A stretch of 11,400 nucleotides of DNA from Actinospica sp035712985 (GCA_035712985.1 DASTAE010000230.1:1-11400), one strand, 5' to 3'; counted from the stretch's first letter, positions 1 through 7,595 are shown. A program made the numbers and translations. The notes: a model not told the origin generated them from the sequence alone.

Positions 1-1313
1 CTCGTTCCCCAGTCCTGGTGCCGGAACGGCCCGAACTCGCCGATCCCGTCGACGTCGCGCAGCACGACGAGGTCCGCGCCGTCCGCCGCGTCGATCTGCG
101 CGTCGGGGAACTCGGCGCGCAGGCCGTCGGCGATCGAGACGCGGTAGGGGAGCGTGCCGCTGTACCAGTCCTCCAGCACGCGCGTGCCGAGGTGGCCGAT
201 CACCGCGACCCGGCCCGGCGCCGAGATCGGCAGCGCGGAGTCCTCGTTCTTCAGCAGGACGACGGAGGCGAGCGCGGCCTCGCGGGCGAGCTCGCGGTGC
301 TCGGCGCAGTCGATGACGTCGGCGCGGATGCCGGCGTACGGGTCGGACTCGGGCGCGAACTCGCCACTGCGGGCGCGCAGCAGCAGCAGCCTGCGCACGG
401 CCGCGTCGATGTCGGCCTCGTCGATCAGGCCGAGCTCGAGGGCCTCGGTGAAGCGGTCGATCGTCGGCTGCGAGTCGGCGTCGTTGTCGGTGTAGCTGTC
501 GACGCCGGCCTTCAACGCGGCCGCGTGCGATTCGGCGTGCGAGGCGAAGTACTTCTCGCGTTCGACGAGGTTCGACGGGGCCTGCGCGTCCGAGCAGACC
601 GCGAGTTCCGGGTCCCAGGCGCGCAGCACGTCGTTGATCAGCGGGTGCACGTGGTTCGGCACGCCGTTGGTGAGGTTGTAGCCCGGCATGACCCCGGCCG
701 CGACGCCCGCCTGGATCGGCCCGCGGAAGGCCTCGAGCTCGTATTCGCGCAGAACCTCTTCCGGCACCCGGATGTCCACGATGTCCCGGTCGGTCTCCGT
801 GTTGTACGCCAGGAAGTGCTTGAGCACCGGCGTCGTGCGCCACACCGTCGGGTGGTCGCCGCGCAGGCCGGTGCAGTACGCGGTGGCCAGCTGCGCCGTC
901 GCGAACGCGTCCTCGCTGTAGCCCTCCTCGTTGCGGCCCCAGCGCGGATCGCGCAGCGGGTTCACCACCGGCGCCCAGACGTTGAGCGAGACCATCGGGT
1001 GCTTCTCCGACTGCTCGCTGAGCTGGAACGCGTTCGCGGTGTCCTGCTTGAACGCGCGCACCTCGGTGGACGCCGCGGCGCCCACCCGGCGCAGCAGGTC
1101 CCGGTCCCAGGTCGCGCCGAGCCCGACCGCCTGCGGGAAGACCGTGGCCCGGCCGATCCACGCGACGCCGTGCAGCGCCTCGCAGCCCGTGTGGAATCCC
1201 GGCAGGCCGAGCCGGTCGACCGCGGGCTGATGCTGGTGCAGAAACGCGATCTTCTCCGCGACGGTCAACTGGGCCAGCAGCGCCGCGGCCTGGTCTTCGG
1301 GGCGTGGGGTCAC
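1..1313 (-). CDS. Glycoside hydrolase family 3 enzyme, probable cytoplasmic beta-glucosidase (3' end outside window)
   Basis: The reverse strand is open from a GTG at 1313 to the left edge, giving 437 residues. An in-frame TGA just upstream excludes an earlier start; a weak GAGAG lies about 9 nt before the GTG. The family 3 barrel is clear: RDPRWGRNEE at residues 121-130, KHF from Lys165, and the nucleophile motif CSDAQAP with Asp242 as the predicted catalytic nucleophile. The second GH3 domain opens near residue 351 with VVLLKNED. No signal peptide is visible, so it should act in the cytoplasm. GH3 enzymes remove beta-linked glucose or xylose from non-reducing ends; in a xyloglucan locus the likely task is removing backbone glucose after xylose is taken off (inference). 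A beta-xylosidase is the main alternative. It is transcribed divergently from the importer operon and has an operator 29 bp before its start. The acid/base residue lies beyond the window. Confidence 0.9.
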   Translation of the reverse strand, partial: MTPRPEDQAAALLAQLTVAEKIAFLHQHQPAVDRLGLPGFHTGCEALHGVAWIGRATVFPQAVGLGATWDRDLLRRVGAAASTEVRAFKQDTANAFQLSEQSEKHPMVSLNVWAPVVNPLRDPRWGRNEEGYSEDAFATAQLATAYCTGLRGDHPTVWRTTPVLKHFLAYNTETDRDIVDIRVPEEVLREYELEAFRGPIQAGVAAGVMPGYNLTNGVPNHVHPLINDVLRAWDPELAVCSDAQAPSNLVEREKYFASHAESHAAALKAGVDSYTDNDADSQPTIDRFTEALELGLIDEADIDAAVRRLLLLRARSGEFAPESDPYAGIRADVIDCAEHRELAREAALASVVLLKNEDSALPISAPGRVAVIGHLGTRVLEDWYSGTLPYRVSIADGLRAEFPDAQIDAADGADLVVLRDVDGIGEFGPFRHQDWGT

Positions 1314-1341
1314 GGGGCAACACTCTCACTCGGAGGATTGA

Positions 1342-1355
1342 TCGAAGCGCTTCGA
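1342..1355. promoter_or_regulatory. LacI-family operator O1 (GH3 promoter)
   Basis: TCGAAGCGCTTCGA is a perfect 14-bp palindrome with a central CpG, the form usual for LacI-family operators. The same core, GAAGCGCTTC, recurs at three other control points in the window. It touches the predicted -10 box of the leftward GH3 promoter and covers its expected start point, so binding should block GH3 transcription. Confidence 0.88.
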
Positions 1356-1384
1356 AAGTCCCAGCGAAACGGGGTGCGTGTCAA
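1355..1384 (-). promoter_or_regulatory. Predicted promoter of the GH3 gene
   Basis: On the reverse strand a perfect consensus -35 box TTGACA (1379-1384) is followed after 18 nt by GACTTT (1355-1360), a weaker -10 box. The expected start is near 1348, inside operator O1, leaving a leader of about 35 nt before the GTG at 1313. The -35 match is strong and the -10 only fair. Confidence 0.6.
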
Positions 1385-1431
1385 CCCCAGACGCGGCGAA
1401 ACTCTCCGCCGTCGCCCGAAGAATCTAGAAA

Positions 1432-1460
1432 AACCGCAGTTCAATGAGGAGTTTGCGGTT
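1432..1460 (-). terminator. Stem-loop with short T tract on reverse strand, possible weak terminator
   Basis: AACCGCA (1432-1438) is complementary to TGCGGTT (1454-1460), giving a 7-bp stem with a 15-nt loop. Read on the reverse strand, the stem runs into TTTTT (1433-1429), which resembles a weak intrinsic terminator. It lies upstream of the GH3 promoter and beyond the rightward promoter, so it could only stop antisense transcripts coming from the importer operon. It may instead be an incidental inverted repeat in an A+T-richer patch. Confidence 0.3.
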
Positions 1461-1537
1461 CGGTGCCGGACGTCCCGCCACGCTCGGCCTCATGGCCGCG
1501 CGTTCGGGGCTCGTAACCGAACTGCAATCGAAGCCCC

Positions 1538-1566
1538 TTGCCTGCGCCCAAACCCTGGCCTAGCCT
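1538..1566 (+). promoter_or_regulatory. Predicted promoter of the xyloglucan-oligosaccharide importer operon
   Basis: TTGCCT (1538-1543) and TAGCCT (1561-1566) are separated by exactly 17 nt, a good fit to a housekeeping sigma-factor promoter of actinobacteria. Transcription would begin near 1573, with operator O2 directly downstream. This arrangement suits simple repression by blocking of initiation or early elongation. Confidence 0.6.
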
Positions 1567-1576
1567 CATCACAAAA

Positions 1577-1590
1577 TTGAAGCGCTTCGA
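1577..1590. promoter_or_regulatory. LacI-family operator O2 (importer operon)
   Basis: TTGAAGCGCTTCGA carries the perfect 10-bp palindrome GAAGCGCTTC (1579-1588) shared with the other three operators; only the second base departs from the fully symmetric 14-mer. It begins 10 nt after the -10 box of the importer operon promoter, at about +5 to +18. Confidence 0.88.
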
Positions 1591-1641
1591 CGATCCGCTC
1601 CGCCCGGATCGATCGCGCGCCCCACCATCCTGGAGAGTTCA

Positions 1642-3330
1642 ATGCCGAGCTCCACCGCTTTCACCCGCCGTCGAGTCATGACCGTGAGCGCGGGTACCGT
1701 CGGCGCGCTAGCCGCGATGCCGCTGCTGACGGCGTGTGGCACCTCTTCGACCACCTCGGGAGCGACCAGCCAGAAGGCCGCGAAGTCGGTCCTGCCCACC
1801 TACAAGGCCTCCACCGCGGTGACCGCGGACATCCCGAGCGTCGCCGGGGCCAACGGGGCCGCCTCCGACCCCGCCTTCCTCAGCTTCCCGGCCAACCCGG
1901 CCAAGTCGGTGACCGGCACGGTGGGCTCCGGCGGCACCTACAAGTCGATCACCCCGCTGTGGGGCGCCGCGCCGCCCGCGGGCAACAGCTACTACTCCGC
2001 GGTCAACGCGGCGATCGGCGCGACCGTCAACGAGCACCCCTCCGACGGCAACAACTACGGCACCATGCTCGCCACGCTCTTCGCCTCCGGCGACGTGCCG
2101 GACTGGCTGGACGTGCCGAGCTGGAACGTCCCGGCCATCCAGGACTTCGCCGAGGGCGTGCAGAAGTTCTTCAAGGACCTGACCCCCTACCTCGCCGGGG
2201 ACAAGGTGCTGGACTACCCGAACCTCGCCGCGATCCCCTCGGGCGGCTGGCAGGCGGGCGTCTGGAACGGCAAGCTCTACGGCATCCCGCTGTGGACCTC
2301 GGCCGCGTCCTTCGGCGGCTACCTCTTCTACCGCGCGGACCTGTTCAAGACCGCCGGCGTCGACGCCTCGACGATCACCTCCGCGGACGCCCTCAAGGCG
2401 CTCGGCCCGGAGCTCACGAACAAGGCCAAGGGCCAGTACGCGTTCGACGACATGAGCGTCTACCTCTTCCCGCTCTTCGGCATCCCGACCGTGGCCTCGA
2501 CGGTCGGCTGGAAGTACGACTCCAGCGGAAAGCTGGTCAGCGGCTACGAGACCCAGGAGTACCTCGAGTTCCTGAACTTCACCTCGACGCTCGCCAAGAG
2601 CGGCTGGGTGCACCCGAGCGCCCTGGCCGGCGACGCGACCAACGCGAAGAACCGCTTCTGGTCCGGCAAGGTCGCCATCACCGGCGACGGCACCGGCGCC
2701 TGGAACAAGGCCGACGCCCTCAGCGGCACCGCGGCCAACCCCTCCTACGAGCGGCAGGCCTTCAAGGTCTTCGGCGCCAACGGCGGCAACGGCCAGATCC
2801 CGCTCGCCGCGGGCTCGGGCATGTTCTCCTACCTGAACAAGAACCTCTCGGACAGCCAGGTCAAGGAGATCCTGCGGATCGCCAACTACTTCGCCGCGCC
2901 CTTCGGCTCGGCCGAGTACCTGACCGTGCGCTACGGCAAGGCGACCACGGACTACACGATGACCGCCGCGGGCCCGGTGCTCACCGCCGAGGGCAACAAG
3001 GTCGTCACCGACACCTACGACCAGCTCGCGAACTGCCAGGCCGTCACCTTCAACCCGGGCTACGACCAGATGACGAAGGACTACGCCGCCTGGCAGGCCG
3101 ACGCGGTCAAGCACGCCTACAAGCCGCTGTTCACCGGCATGAACTTCAGCGCGCCCTCCCAGTACGCCAAGGGCACCACCGCGCTCGAGTCCGTCGTGAC
3201 CGACGTCCGCCTCGGCCGCAAGACCATCGCCGACTTCCAGACCGCGCTCAGCACCTGGAAGAACGCCAGCGGCAACGCGCTGCGCAGCTTCTACGAGGGC
3301 ATCGCCAAGACGGACGGCACCGGCGCCTGA
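1642..3330 (+). CDS. ABC transporter substrate-binding lipoprotein for oligosaccharides (CUT1, LplA-like)
   Basis: This 562-residue protein is predicted to capture xyloglucan oligosaccharides outside the membrane and hand them to the two permeases encoded next. The N-terminus has a Tat-type signal (T8-R-R-R-V-M) and a lipobox LTAC with Cys32 as the lipidated residue, as is common for sugar-binding lipoproteins of actinomycetes. The mature part begins with a Ser/Thr-rich tether. Features such as GKLYGIPLWT and WSGKVAITGDG fit the large LplA-like extracellular binding proteins paired with LplB/YtcP permeases, which are longer than the usual 400-450-residue sugar-binding proteins. The ATG is supported by GGAGAG at 1632-1637. 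It is the first gene of the operon, behind operator O2. The substrate is inferred from the neighbouring hydrolases, not from the protein itself. Confidence 0.9.
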   Translation: MPSSTAFTRRRVMTVSAGTVGALAAMPLLTACGTSSTTSGATSQKAAKSVLPTYKASTAVTADIPSVAGANGAASDPAFLSFPANPAKSVTGTVGSGGTYKSITPLWGAAPPAGNSYYSAVNAAIGATVNEHPSDGNNYGTMLATLFASGDVPDWLDVPSWNVPAIQDFAEGVQKFFKDLTPYLAGDKVLDYPNLAAIPSGGWQAGVWNGKLYGIPLWTSAASFGGYLFYRADLFKTAGVDASTITSADALKALGPELTNKAKGQYAFDDMSVYLFPLFGIPTVASTVGWKYDSSGKLVSGYETQEYLEFLNFTSTLAKSGWVHPSALAGDATNAKNRFWSGKVAITGDGTGAWNKADALSGTAANPSYERQAFKVFGANGGNGQIPLAAGSGMFSYLNKNLSDSQVKEILRIANYFAAPFGSAEYLTVRYGKATTDYTMTAAGPVLTAEGNKVVTDTYDQLANCQAVTFNPGYDQMTKDYAAWQADAVKHAYKPLFTGMNFSAPSQYAKGTTALESVVTDVRLGRKTIADFQTALSTWKNASGNALRSFYEGIAKTDGTGA

Positions 3331-3337
3331 TCCGCCC

Positions 3338-3356
3338 GCCGCGGCACCGCCGCGGC
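3338..3356 (+). repeat. Intercistronic GC hairpin after the binding-protein gene
   Basis: GCCGCGGC occurs twice, separated by ACC. Because this 8-mer is its own reverse complement, the RNA can fold into a perfect 8-bp G+C stem with a 3-nt loop, starting 8 nt after the stop codon. There is no T tract. In sugar ABC operons such elements often protect the abundant binding-protein mRNA or reduce read-through into the permease genes (established for malE-malF); that role here is inferred. Confidence 0.6.
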
Positions 3357-3397
3357 CGGAGGACGGCGACGAGCACGAGACAGAGGAGACAGGGCCG

Positions 3398-4432
3398 GTG
3401 GCGGCGATCACGACCCCGGAGGCGCAAGCCCCCAGCAGAAGGCGGCGCTTCGGGCCGCCGCGCAAGGACACGGCGGCCAAGCGGCCCAAACCCCCGAAGC
3501 TCGGCCTGCGCATCCGGCTGCGGCGGGACAAGTCGCTGCTGCTGATGACGGTGCCGGCCCTGCTCCTGCTCGCGCTGTTCAACTACCTGCCGATGGCCGG
3601 CATCATCGTGGCCTTCGAGCACTACGACATCTACCAGGGCCTGGTGCAGAGCCAGTGGGCCGGCCTCAGCAACTTCACCGAGCTGTTCCAGACCTCCGCG
3701 TTCTGGCAGGCCTTCGAGAACACCCTGGTGATCAGCTTCGTGCAGCTGGTCCTCTACTTCCCGATCCCGATCGGCCTCGCGCTGCTGGTCAACACGATCC
3801 TCAGCGACCGGATCAGGGCCTTCATCCAGGCCGTGGTCTACCTGCCGCACTTCTTCTCCTACGTCCTGGTGATCACGATCTTCCAGGAGTTCCTGGGCGG
3901 CGCCGGCGTGCTGAACGTGTTCCTGAACCGGCACGGCATCTCGGCCTGGGGCATCATGACCGACCCGGGCACCTTCAAGTACCTGGTCACGGCGCAGGCC
4001 GTCTGGAAGGAGGCGGGCTGGGGCCTGATCGTCTTCCTGGCCGCGCTCGCCGCCATCGACCAGTCGCTCTACGAGGCGGCCGCGGTGGACGGGGCCGGGC
4101 GCTGGCGCCGGATGCGGCACATCACGATGCCGGGGCTGCGCGGCATCGTGGTGCTGATGCTGGTGCTGCGCCTCGGCAACGCGCTCAGCGTCGGCTTCGA
4201 GCAGATGCTGATCCAGCGTCAGGCGGTCGGCGCCCCCGCGGCCGACGTGCTCGACACCTTCGCGTACATCTACGGCATCGGCGGCGGCTTCGGGAACCAG
4301 GCCTCGTTCGGCGCCGACTACAGCTTCGGCGCCGCGGCGGGCTTGTTCAAGGCCGTGCTGTCGCTGGTGCTGATTCTCGGCGCGAACAAGCTCGCGCACG
4401 CCTTCGGTGAGGATGGGTTGTACCGCAAATGA
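3398..4432 (+). CDS. ABC sugar transporter permease 1 (LplB-like)
   Basis: This 344-residue membrane protein is one half of the channel importing the oligosaccharides. It starts at a GTG with GAGGAG (3383-3388) 9 nt upstream. A strongly basic cytoplasmic tail of about 45 residues precedes the first membrane helix (LLLMTVPALLLLALFNYL). Several more hydrophobic segments follow, and the cytoplasmic EAA loop that docks the ATPase is seen as EAAAVDGAG from Glu226. The sequence has the style of LplB permeases of the CUT1 carbohydrate-uptake family. It follows the binding-protein gene by 67 nt containing a hairpin, and its stop overlaps the next start (ATGA), indicating translational coupling. No ATPase gene lies in the window. 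Confidence 0.92.
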   Translation: MAAITTPEAQAPSRRRRFGPPRKDTAAKRPKPPKLGLRIRLRRDKSLLLMTVPALLLLALFNYLPMAGIIVAFEHYDIYQGLVQSQWAGLSNFTELFQTSAFWQAFENTLVISFVQLVLYFPIPIGLALLVNTILSDRIRAFIQAVVYLPHFFSYVLVITIFQEFLGGAGVLNVFLNRHGISAWGIMTDPGTFKYLVTAQAVWKEAGWGLIVFLAALAAIDQSLYEAAAVDGAGRWRRMRHITMPGLRGIVVLMLVLRLGNALSVGFEQMLIQRQAVGAPAADVLDTFAYIYGIGGGFGNQASFGADYSFGAAAGLFKAVLSLVLILGANKLAHAFGEDGLYRK

Positions 4433-5379
4433 GCACTGTCACCGAGACCGCGCGCCGTCCGGCCCCGGGCGCGCAGCGCCGCCGGGCCCCGGGCCGGCCC
4501 GTCTGGGAGGAGCGGCCGACCAAGGTCGGCCAGTTCGGCAAGGGCACGGTCGTCACCGTCGTGCTCGCGCTGATCCTGGTCCCGATGTGGGCCGTGATCG
4601 TCACCAGCTTCTCCACCAAGTCCTCCGTCATGTCCGCGGGCGGCCTGGTCCTGGTGCCGCACGGCCTGAGCCTGGCCAACTACCAGCTGATCTTCGGCGG
4701 CGGCACGGTCACCCAGGCGATCTGGGTGAGCCTGATCGTCACCCTCGGCGGCACCGCCATCTCGATGGTGGTCAGCGTGCTGTGCGCGTACGGCCTGTCC
4801 CGGCCGCGCTCGGTCGCGCACCGCCCGCTGCTGATGACGCTGATCGTCACCATGTTCTTCAACGGCGGCATCATCCCGACGTTCCTGGTCGTCAACGACC
4901 TCAAGCTCTACGGCAGCCTGTGGGCGATGATCCTGCCCACCGCCGTCAACGTCTTCAACATCCTGATCATCCGCTCCTTCTTCATGAACACCGCGAACGA
5001 GCTGATCGAGGCGGCGCGGCTGGACGGGGCCAGCGAGTGGCGGGTGCTGTGGTCGGTGGTCATCCCGACCTCGCGGCCGGTGCTCGCGGTCATGACGATG
5101 TTCTACGCGGTCGCCTACTGGGGCACCTTCTTCAACGCCCTGCTGTACGAACCCGACAGCAGCAAGTGGCCGCTCGCGATGGTCATCTACGAGTACACCT
5201 ACGAGGGCAACGTGATGCCCGGCATGGGCACCACGGGGATCGGCGGCTTCAACAACGCCTCCCAGCTCGGCATCCAGATGGCCGTCGTCTCGATCTCGCT
5301 CATCCCGATCATCGTGCTGACCCCGTTCGTGCAGAAGCACTTCGCCAAGGGCATGCTCACCGGCGCCATCAAGGGCTGA
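4429..5379 (+). CDS. ABC sugar transporter permease 2 (YtcP-like)
   Basis: This 316-residue protein is the partner permease. It has about six hydrophobic segments after a basic 35-residue leader, the first being TVVTVVLALILVPMWAVIV. Its EAA loop reads EAARLDGASEW from Glu194. The C-terminal KHFAKGMLTGAIKG is the usual ending of YtcP-type CUT1 permeases. The ATG overlaps the stop of permease 1 by 4 nt, so the two are co-translated, which fits a heterodimeric channel. GH74 follows after 16 nt. Energy for transport probably comes from an MsiK-like shared ATPase encoded elsewhere, as is usual in Streptomyces and relatives. Confidence 0.92.
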   Translation: MSTVTETARRPAPGAQRRRAPGRPVWEERPTKVGQFGKGTVVTVVLALILVPMWAVIVTSFSTKSSVMSAGGLVLVPHGLSLANYQLIFGGGTVTQAIWVSLIVTLGGTAISMVVSVLCAYGLSRPRSVAHRPLLMTLIVTMFFNGGIIPTFLVVNDLKLYGSLWAMILPTAVNVFNILIIRSFFMNTANELIEAARLDGASEWRVLWSVVIPTSRPVLAVMTMFYAVAYWGTFFNALLYEPDSSKWPLAMVIYEYTYEGNVMPGMGTTGIGGFNNASQLGIQMAVVSISLIPIIVLTPFVQKHFAKGMLTGAIKG

Positions 5380-5395
5380 GAGGAAACCGACACCC

Positions 5396-7591
5396 ATGCG
5401 CACCTCGAAGAAGAGGCTTGTGCAAGCCTGCGCGCTCGCAGGAGTGCTCACCCTCCCGCTGTTCGCCGCGCCCGCCGCGACCGCGGACATCGGCGGCGGC
5501 AACCACACGTGGACCGACGTGACGATCGGCGCGGGCGGCTTCGTCACCGGCGTCGTCTACAACCCGACGCAGCCGGGCCTGGCCTACCTGCGCACCGACA
5601 TCGGCGGGCTCTACCGCTGGAACGCGTTCACGCAGTCGTGGACGCCGTTGCTTGACGCGACAACCTATGCGAACTGGAACGAGCTCGGCGTCGACTCGGT
5701 CGCGACCGACCCGATCCACCCGAGCCGGGTGTGGGCGGCCGTCGGACAGTACGCGTACAGCTGGAACGACGCGCAGCCGTCCGCGATCCTGACCTCGAAC
5801 GACTACGGCCGCACCTGGTCCGCGTTCACGGTGCCGTTCGAGATCGGTTCCAACGACCAGGGCCGCGACTCCGGCGAGCGCCTCGTCGTCGATCCCAACG
5901 ACGACAAGATCCTCTACTACGGCACCGAGAACGACGGCCTGTGGAAGTCCACGGACGGCGGTCACACCTGGGCCAAGGACGCCGCGTTCCCGGACGGGGG
6001 AGCGAACACGGCGGCCGGCCTGCAGTTCGTGACCTTCGACCAGACCGAGAAGCACCGCGGCACCCCGACCCAGCACATCGTGGTCGGCGACGCGGACACT
6101 TCATCGCTTTACGCGTCAACTGACGGCGGCGCGACCTGGAACAAGGTCACCGGAGGTCCCGGCACGGTCCCGATCAAGGCGCAGTTCGCCTCCGACGGCT
6201 CGATGTACGTGGTCTACGACCAGTACACCGGCCCGTACTGGATGGGCACCGGCAAGCTCTACAAGTTCGCCGCCGACGGCACCGCGACCGACGTGACCCC
6301 GGTCTCGTCCTGGTACGGCTACGACGGACTCGCCCTCGACCCGAACGACCCGACCACGCTCTACGTGTCGACCAACGACCGCTGGAACCCGGTCGACACG
6401 ATCTACCGGTCCACGGACGGCGGCAAGACCTGGGCCGACGTCTCCGCGTCGACGAAGCTCGACATCTCCTACGAGCCCTACCTCGCCTGGGGGGCGACGC
6501 CGAAGTTCGGTTGGTGGATCGGCGCGATCGCCGTCGACCCCTTCGACTCGAACCACGTCGTCTACGGCACCGGCGCCACCCTGTACGGCACCTACGACAT
6601 GGGCGCCGTCTCCAGCGGCGGAACGGTCGACTTCTCGGCGAGCGCGTCGAAGGGCATCGAGGAGACGTCCGTCAAGGCTCTGCTGGTGCCGAACAGCACG
6701 ACGAGCAGCTGCAAGCTCATCAGCGCGCTCGGCGATCTCGGCGGCTTCTGCCACACCTCGCTCACGCAGTCTCCGACGGACACCTTCGACACGAACTTCA
6801 GCACCGGCAGCGGAATCGGCCAGTCCGCCGGCGGGGGATTGATCGCCTTCGTCGGCCAGAGCGGCAGCAACGCGGCCGGTCAGTACTCGACCGACGGCGG
6901 CGCGACCTGGACCAGGTTCGCGACCGTGCCCGGCACGATGACCTCCGGTCAGGGCCAGGTGGCCGTCGCCGCGGACGGCAGCGACATCGTCTGGAATCCC
7001 GCCGACGGCACGACCGCCGTCTACACGACGGACAAGGGCACGACGTGGACGGCGGTGACCGGCCTGCCGACCGGAGTCGCTCCCGTCGCCGATTCCGTGC
7101 AGCCGAACGTGTTCTACGGGATCGACTCGGCGACCGGAGTGCTCTACCGGTCGACGGACGGCGGCAAGACCTTCGCGTCCGCGGCGACCGGGCTCACGGC
7201 CGCGAGCAACGACCAACTGCTCACGATCCCGGGTAGCGCGGGCGAGCTCTACCTCGCCGCGCAGACCGGCGGCCTGCTGCACTCGACCGACGGCGGCGCG
7301 ACGTGGACGCAGGTCGACGGCTCGCAGGTGACCGCCGCGTACACGGTCGGATCGGGAGCCGCGGCGCCGGGCTCGCGCACGAAGACGCTGTACATGGTCG
7401 GCACGGTGAACGGTGTCACCGGCTTCTACATGTCCACGGACGCCGGCGCGCGCTGGACGAGGATCAACAGCGATCAGCAGAACTACGGCTGGATTCCGAC
7501 GATCGTCGGCGATCCCAATCATTTCGGCCGTGTCTACCTGGGCACCAACGGCCGCGGCATTCAGACCATCGACCTAGCGCGGAACTGGTAA
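5396..7591 (+). CDS. Secreted GH74 xyloglucanase (endo- or oligosaccharide-releasing beta-1,4-glucanase)
   Basis: This 731-residue enzyme is predicted to hydrolyse the xyloglucan backbone outside the cell. A Sec-type signal peptide (basic MRTSKKR, hydrophobic stretch, APAATA) should be cut near Ala30. The mature chain has GH74 hallmarks: RTDIGGLY with Asp68 as the likely general base, and GDLGGFCH with Asp447 as the likely general acid, both assigned by analogy with characterised GH74 enzymes. Nine Asp-box motifs of the S-x-D-x-G-x-T-W type start at residues 134, 185, 241, 339, 498, 544, 586, 630 and 680, as expected for the tandem seven-bladed propellers. The chain ends at NGRGIQTIDLARNW, with no carbohydrate-binding module, unlike many actinobacterial GH74 proteins. 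AGAGGA at 5379-5384 supports the ATG. Endo versus processive or exo action cannot be decided by eye. Confidence 0.95.
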   Translation: MRTSKKRLVQACALAGVLTLPLFAAPAATADIGGGNHTWTDVTIGAGGFVTGVVYNPTQPGLAYLRTDIGGLYRWNAFTQSWTPLLDATTYANWNELGVDSVATDPIHPSRVWAAVGQYAYSWNDAQPSAILTSNDYGRTWSAFTVPFEIGSNDQGRDSGERLVVDPNDDKILYYGTENDGLWKSTDGGHTWAKDAAFPDGGANTAAGLQFVTFDQTEKHRGTPTQHIVVGDADTSSLYASTDGGATWNKVTGGPGTVPIKAQFASDGSMYVVYDQYTGPYWMGTGKLYKFAADGTATDVTPVSSWYGYDGLALDPNDPTTLYVSTNDRWNPVDTIYRSTDGGKTWADVSASTKLDISYEPYLAWGATPKFGWWIGAIAVDPFDSNHVVYGTGATLYGTYDMGAVSSGGTVDFSASASKGIEETSVKALLVPNSTTSSCKLISALGDLGGFCHTSLTQSPTDTFDTNFSTGSGIGQSAGGGLIAFVGQSGSNAAGQYSTDGGATWTRFATVPGTMTSGQGQVAVAADGSDIVWNPADGTTAVYTTDKGTTWTAVTGLPTGVAPVADSVQPNVFYGIDSATGVLYRSTDGGKTFASAATGLTAASNDQLLTIPGSAGELYLAAQTGGLLHSTDGGATWTQVDGSQVTAAYTVGSGAAAPGSRTKTLYMVGTVNGVTGFYMSTDAGARWTRINSDQQNYGWIPTIVGDPNHFGRVYLGTNGRGIQTIDLARNW

Positions 7592-7595
7592 TTCG

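Larger units (their letters stand above)
1314..1641. promoter_or_regulatory. Divergent control region between GH3 gene and importer operon
   Basis: This 328-bp gap holds no convincing gene. It contains, from left to right, operator O1 (1342-1355), the leftward GH3 promoter (1355-1384), an A+T-richer patch with a 7-bp stem (1432-1460), a degenerate operator-like sequence (1528-1541), the rightward promoter (1538-1566), operator O2 (1577-1590), and a GGAGAG ribosome-binding site (1632-1637) for the lipoprotein gene. The two full operators are centred 235 bp apart. One repressor could therefore shut both arms, possibly by looping, but looping is only inferred. Confidence 0.8.

Noticed and set aside
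18..1580. Rightward 520-codon open frame antisense to the GH3 gene
   Set aside because: The translation is low-complexity Arg/Val/Gly/Ala-rich, as expected from the opposite strand of G+C-rich coding DNA. The reverse strand carries clear GH3 motifs, and the frame runs across both operators and promoters.
3445..3452. Half-operator GCGCTTCG within the start of permease 1
   Set aside because: Only one half-site is present, inside a coding region, and such 8-mers are expected by chance in G+C-rich DNA.
1708..3582. Leftward 624-codon open frame opposite the binding-protein gene
   Set aside because: It is a compositional shadow with no recognisable motif, and it crosses the intercistronic hairpin and the permease start.
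4318..5547. Leftward 409-codon open frame opposite permease 2
   Set aside because: His/Asp/Arg-rich low-complexity translation antisense to a well-supported permease.
5795..7456. Recurring DNA blocks such as TCGACGGACGGCGGC inside GH74, at first sight dispersed repeats
   Set aside because: They encode Asp-box motifs of the propeller blades at irregular spacing, so protein structure explains them; this is not a CRISPR or mobile element.
6116..7522. Leftward 468-codon open frame opposite GH74
   Set aside because: An Arg/Val/Gly-rich shadow of GH74 with no domain signature or ribosome-binding site.
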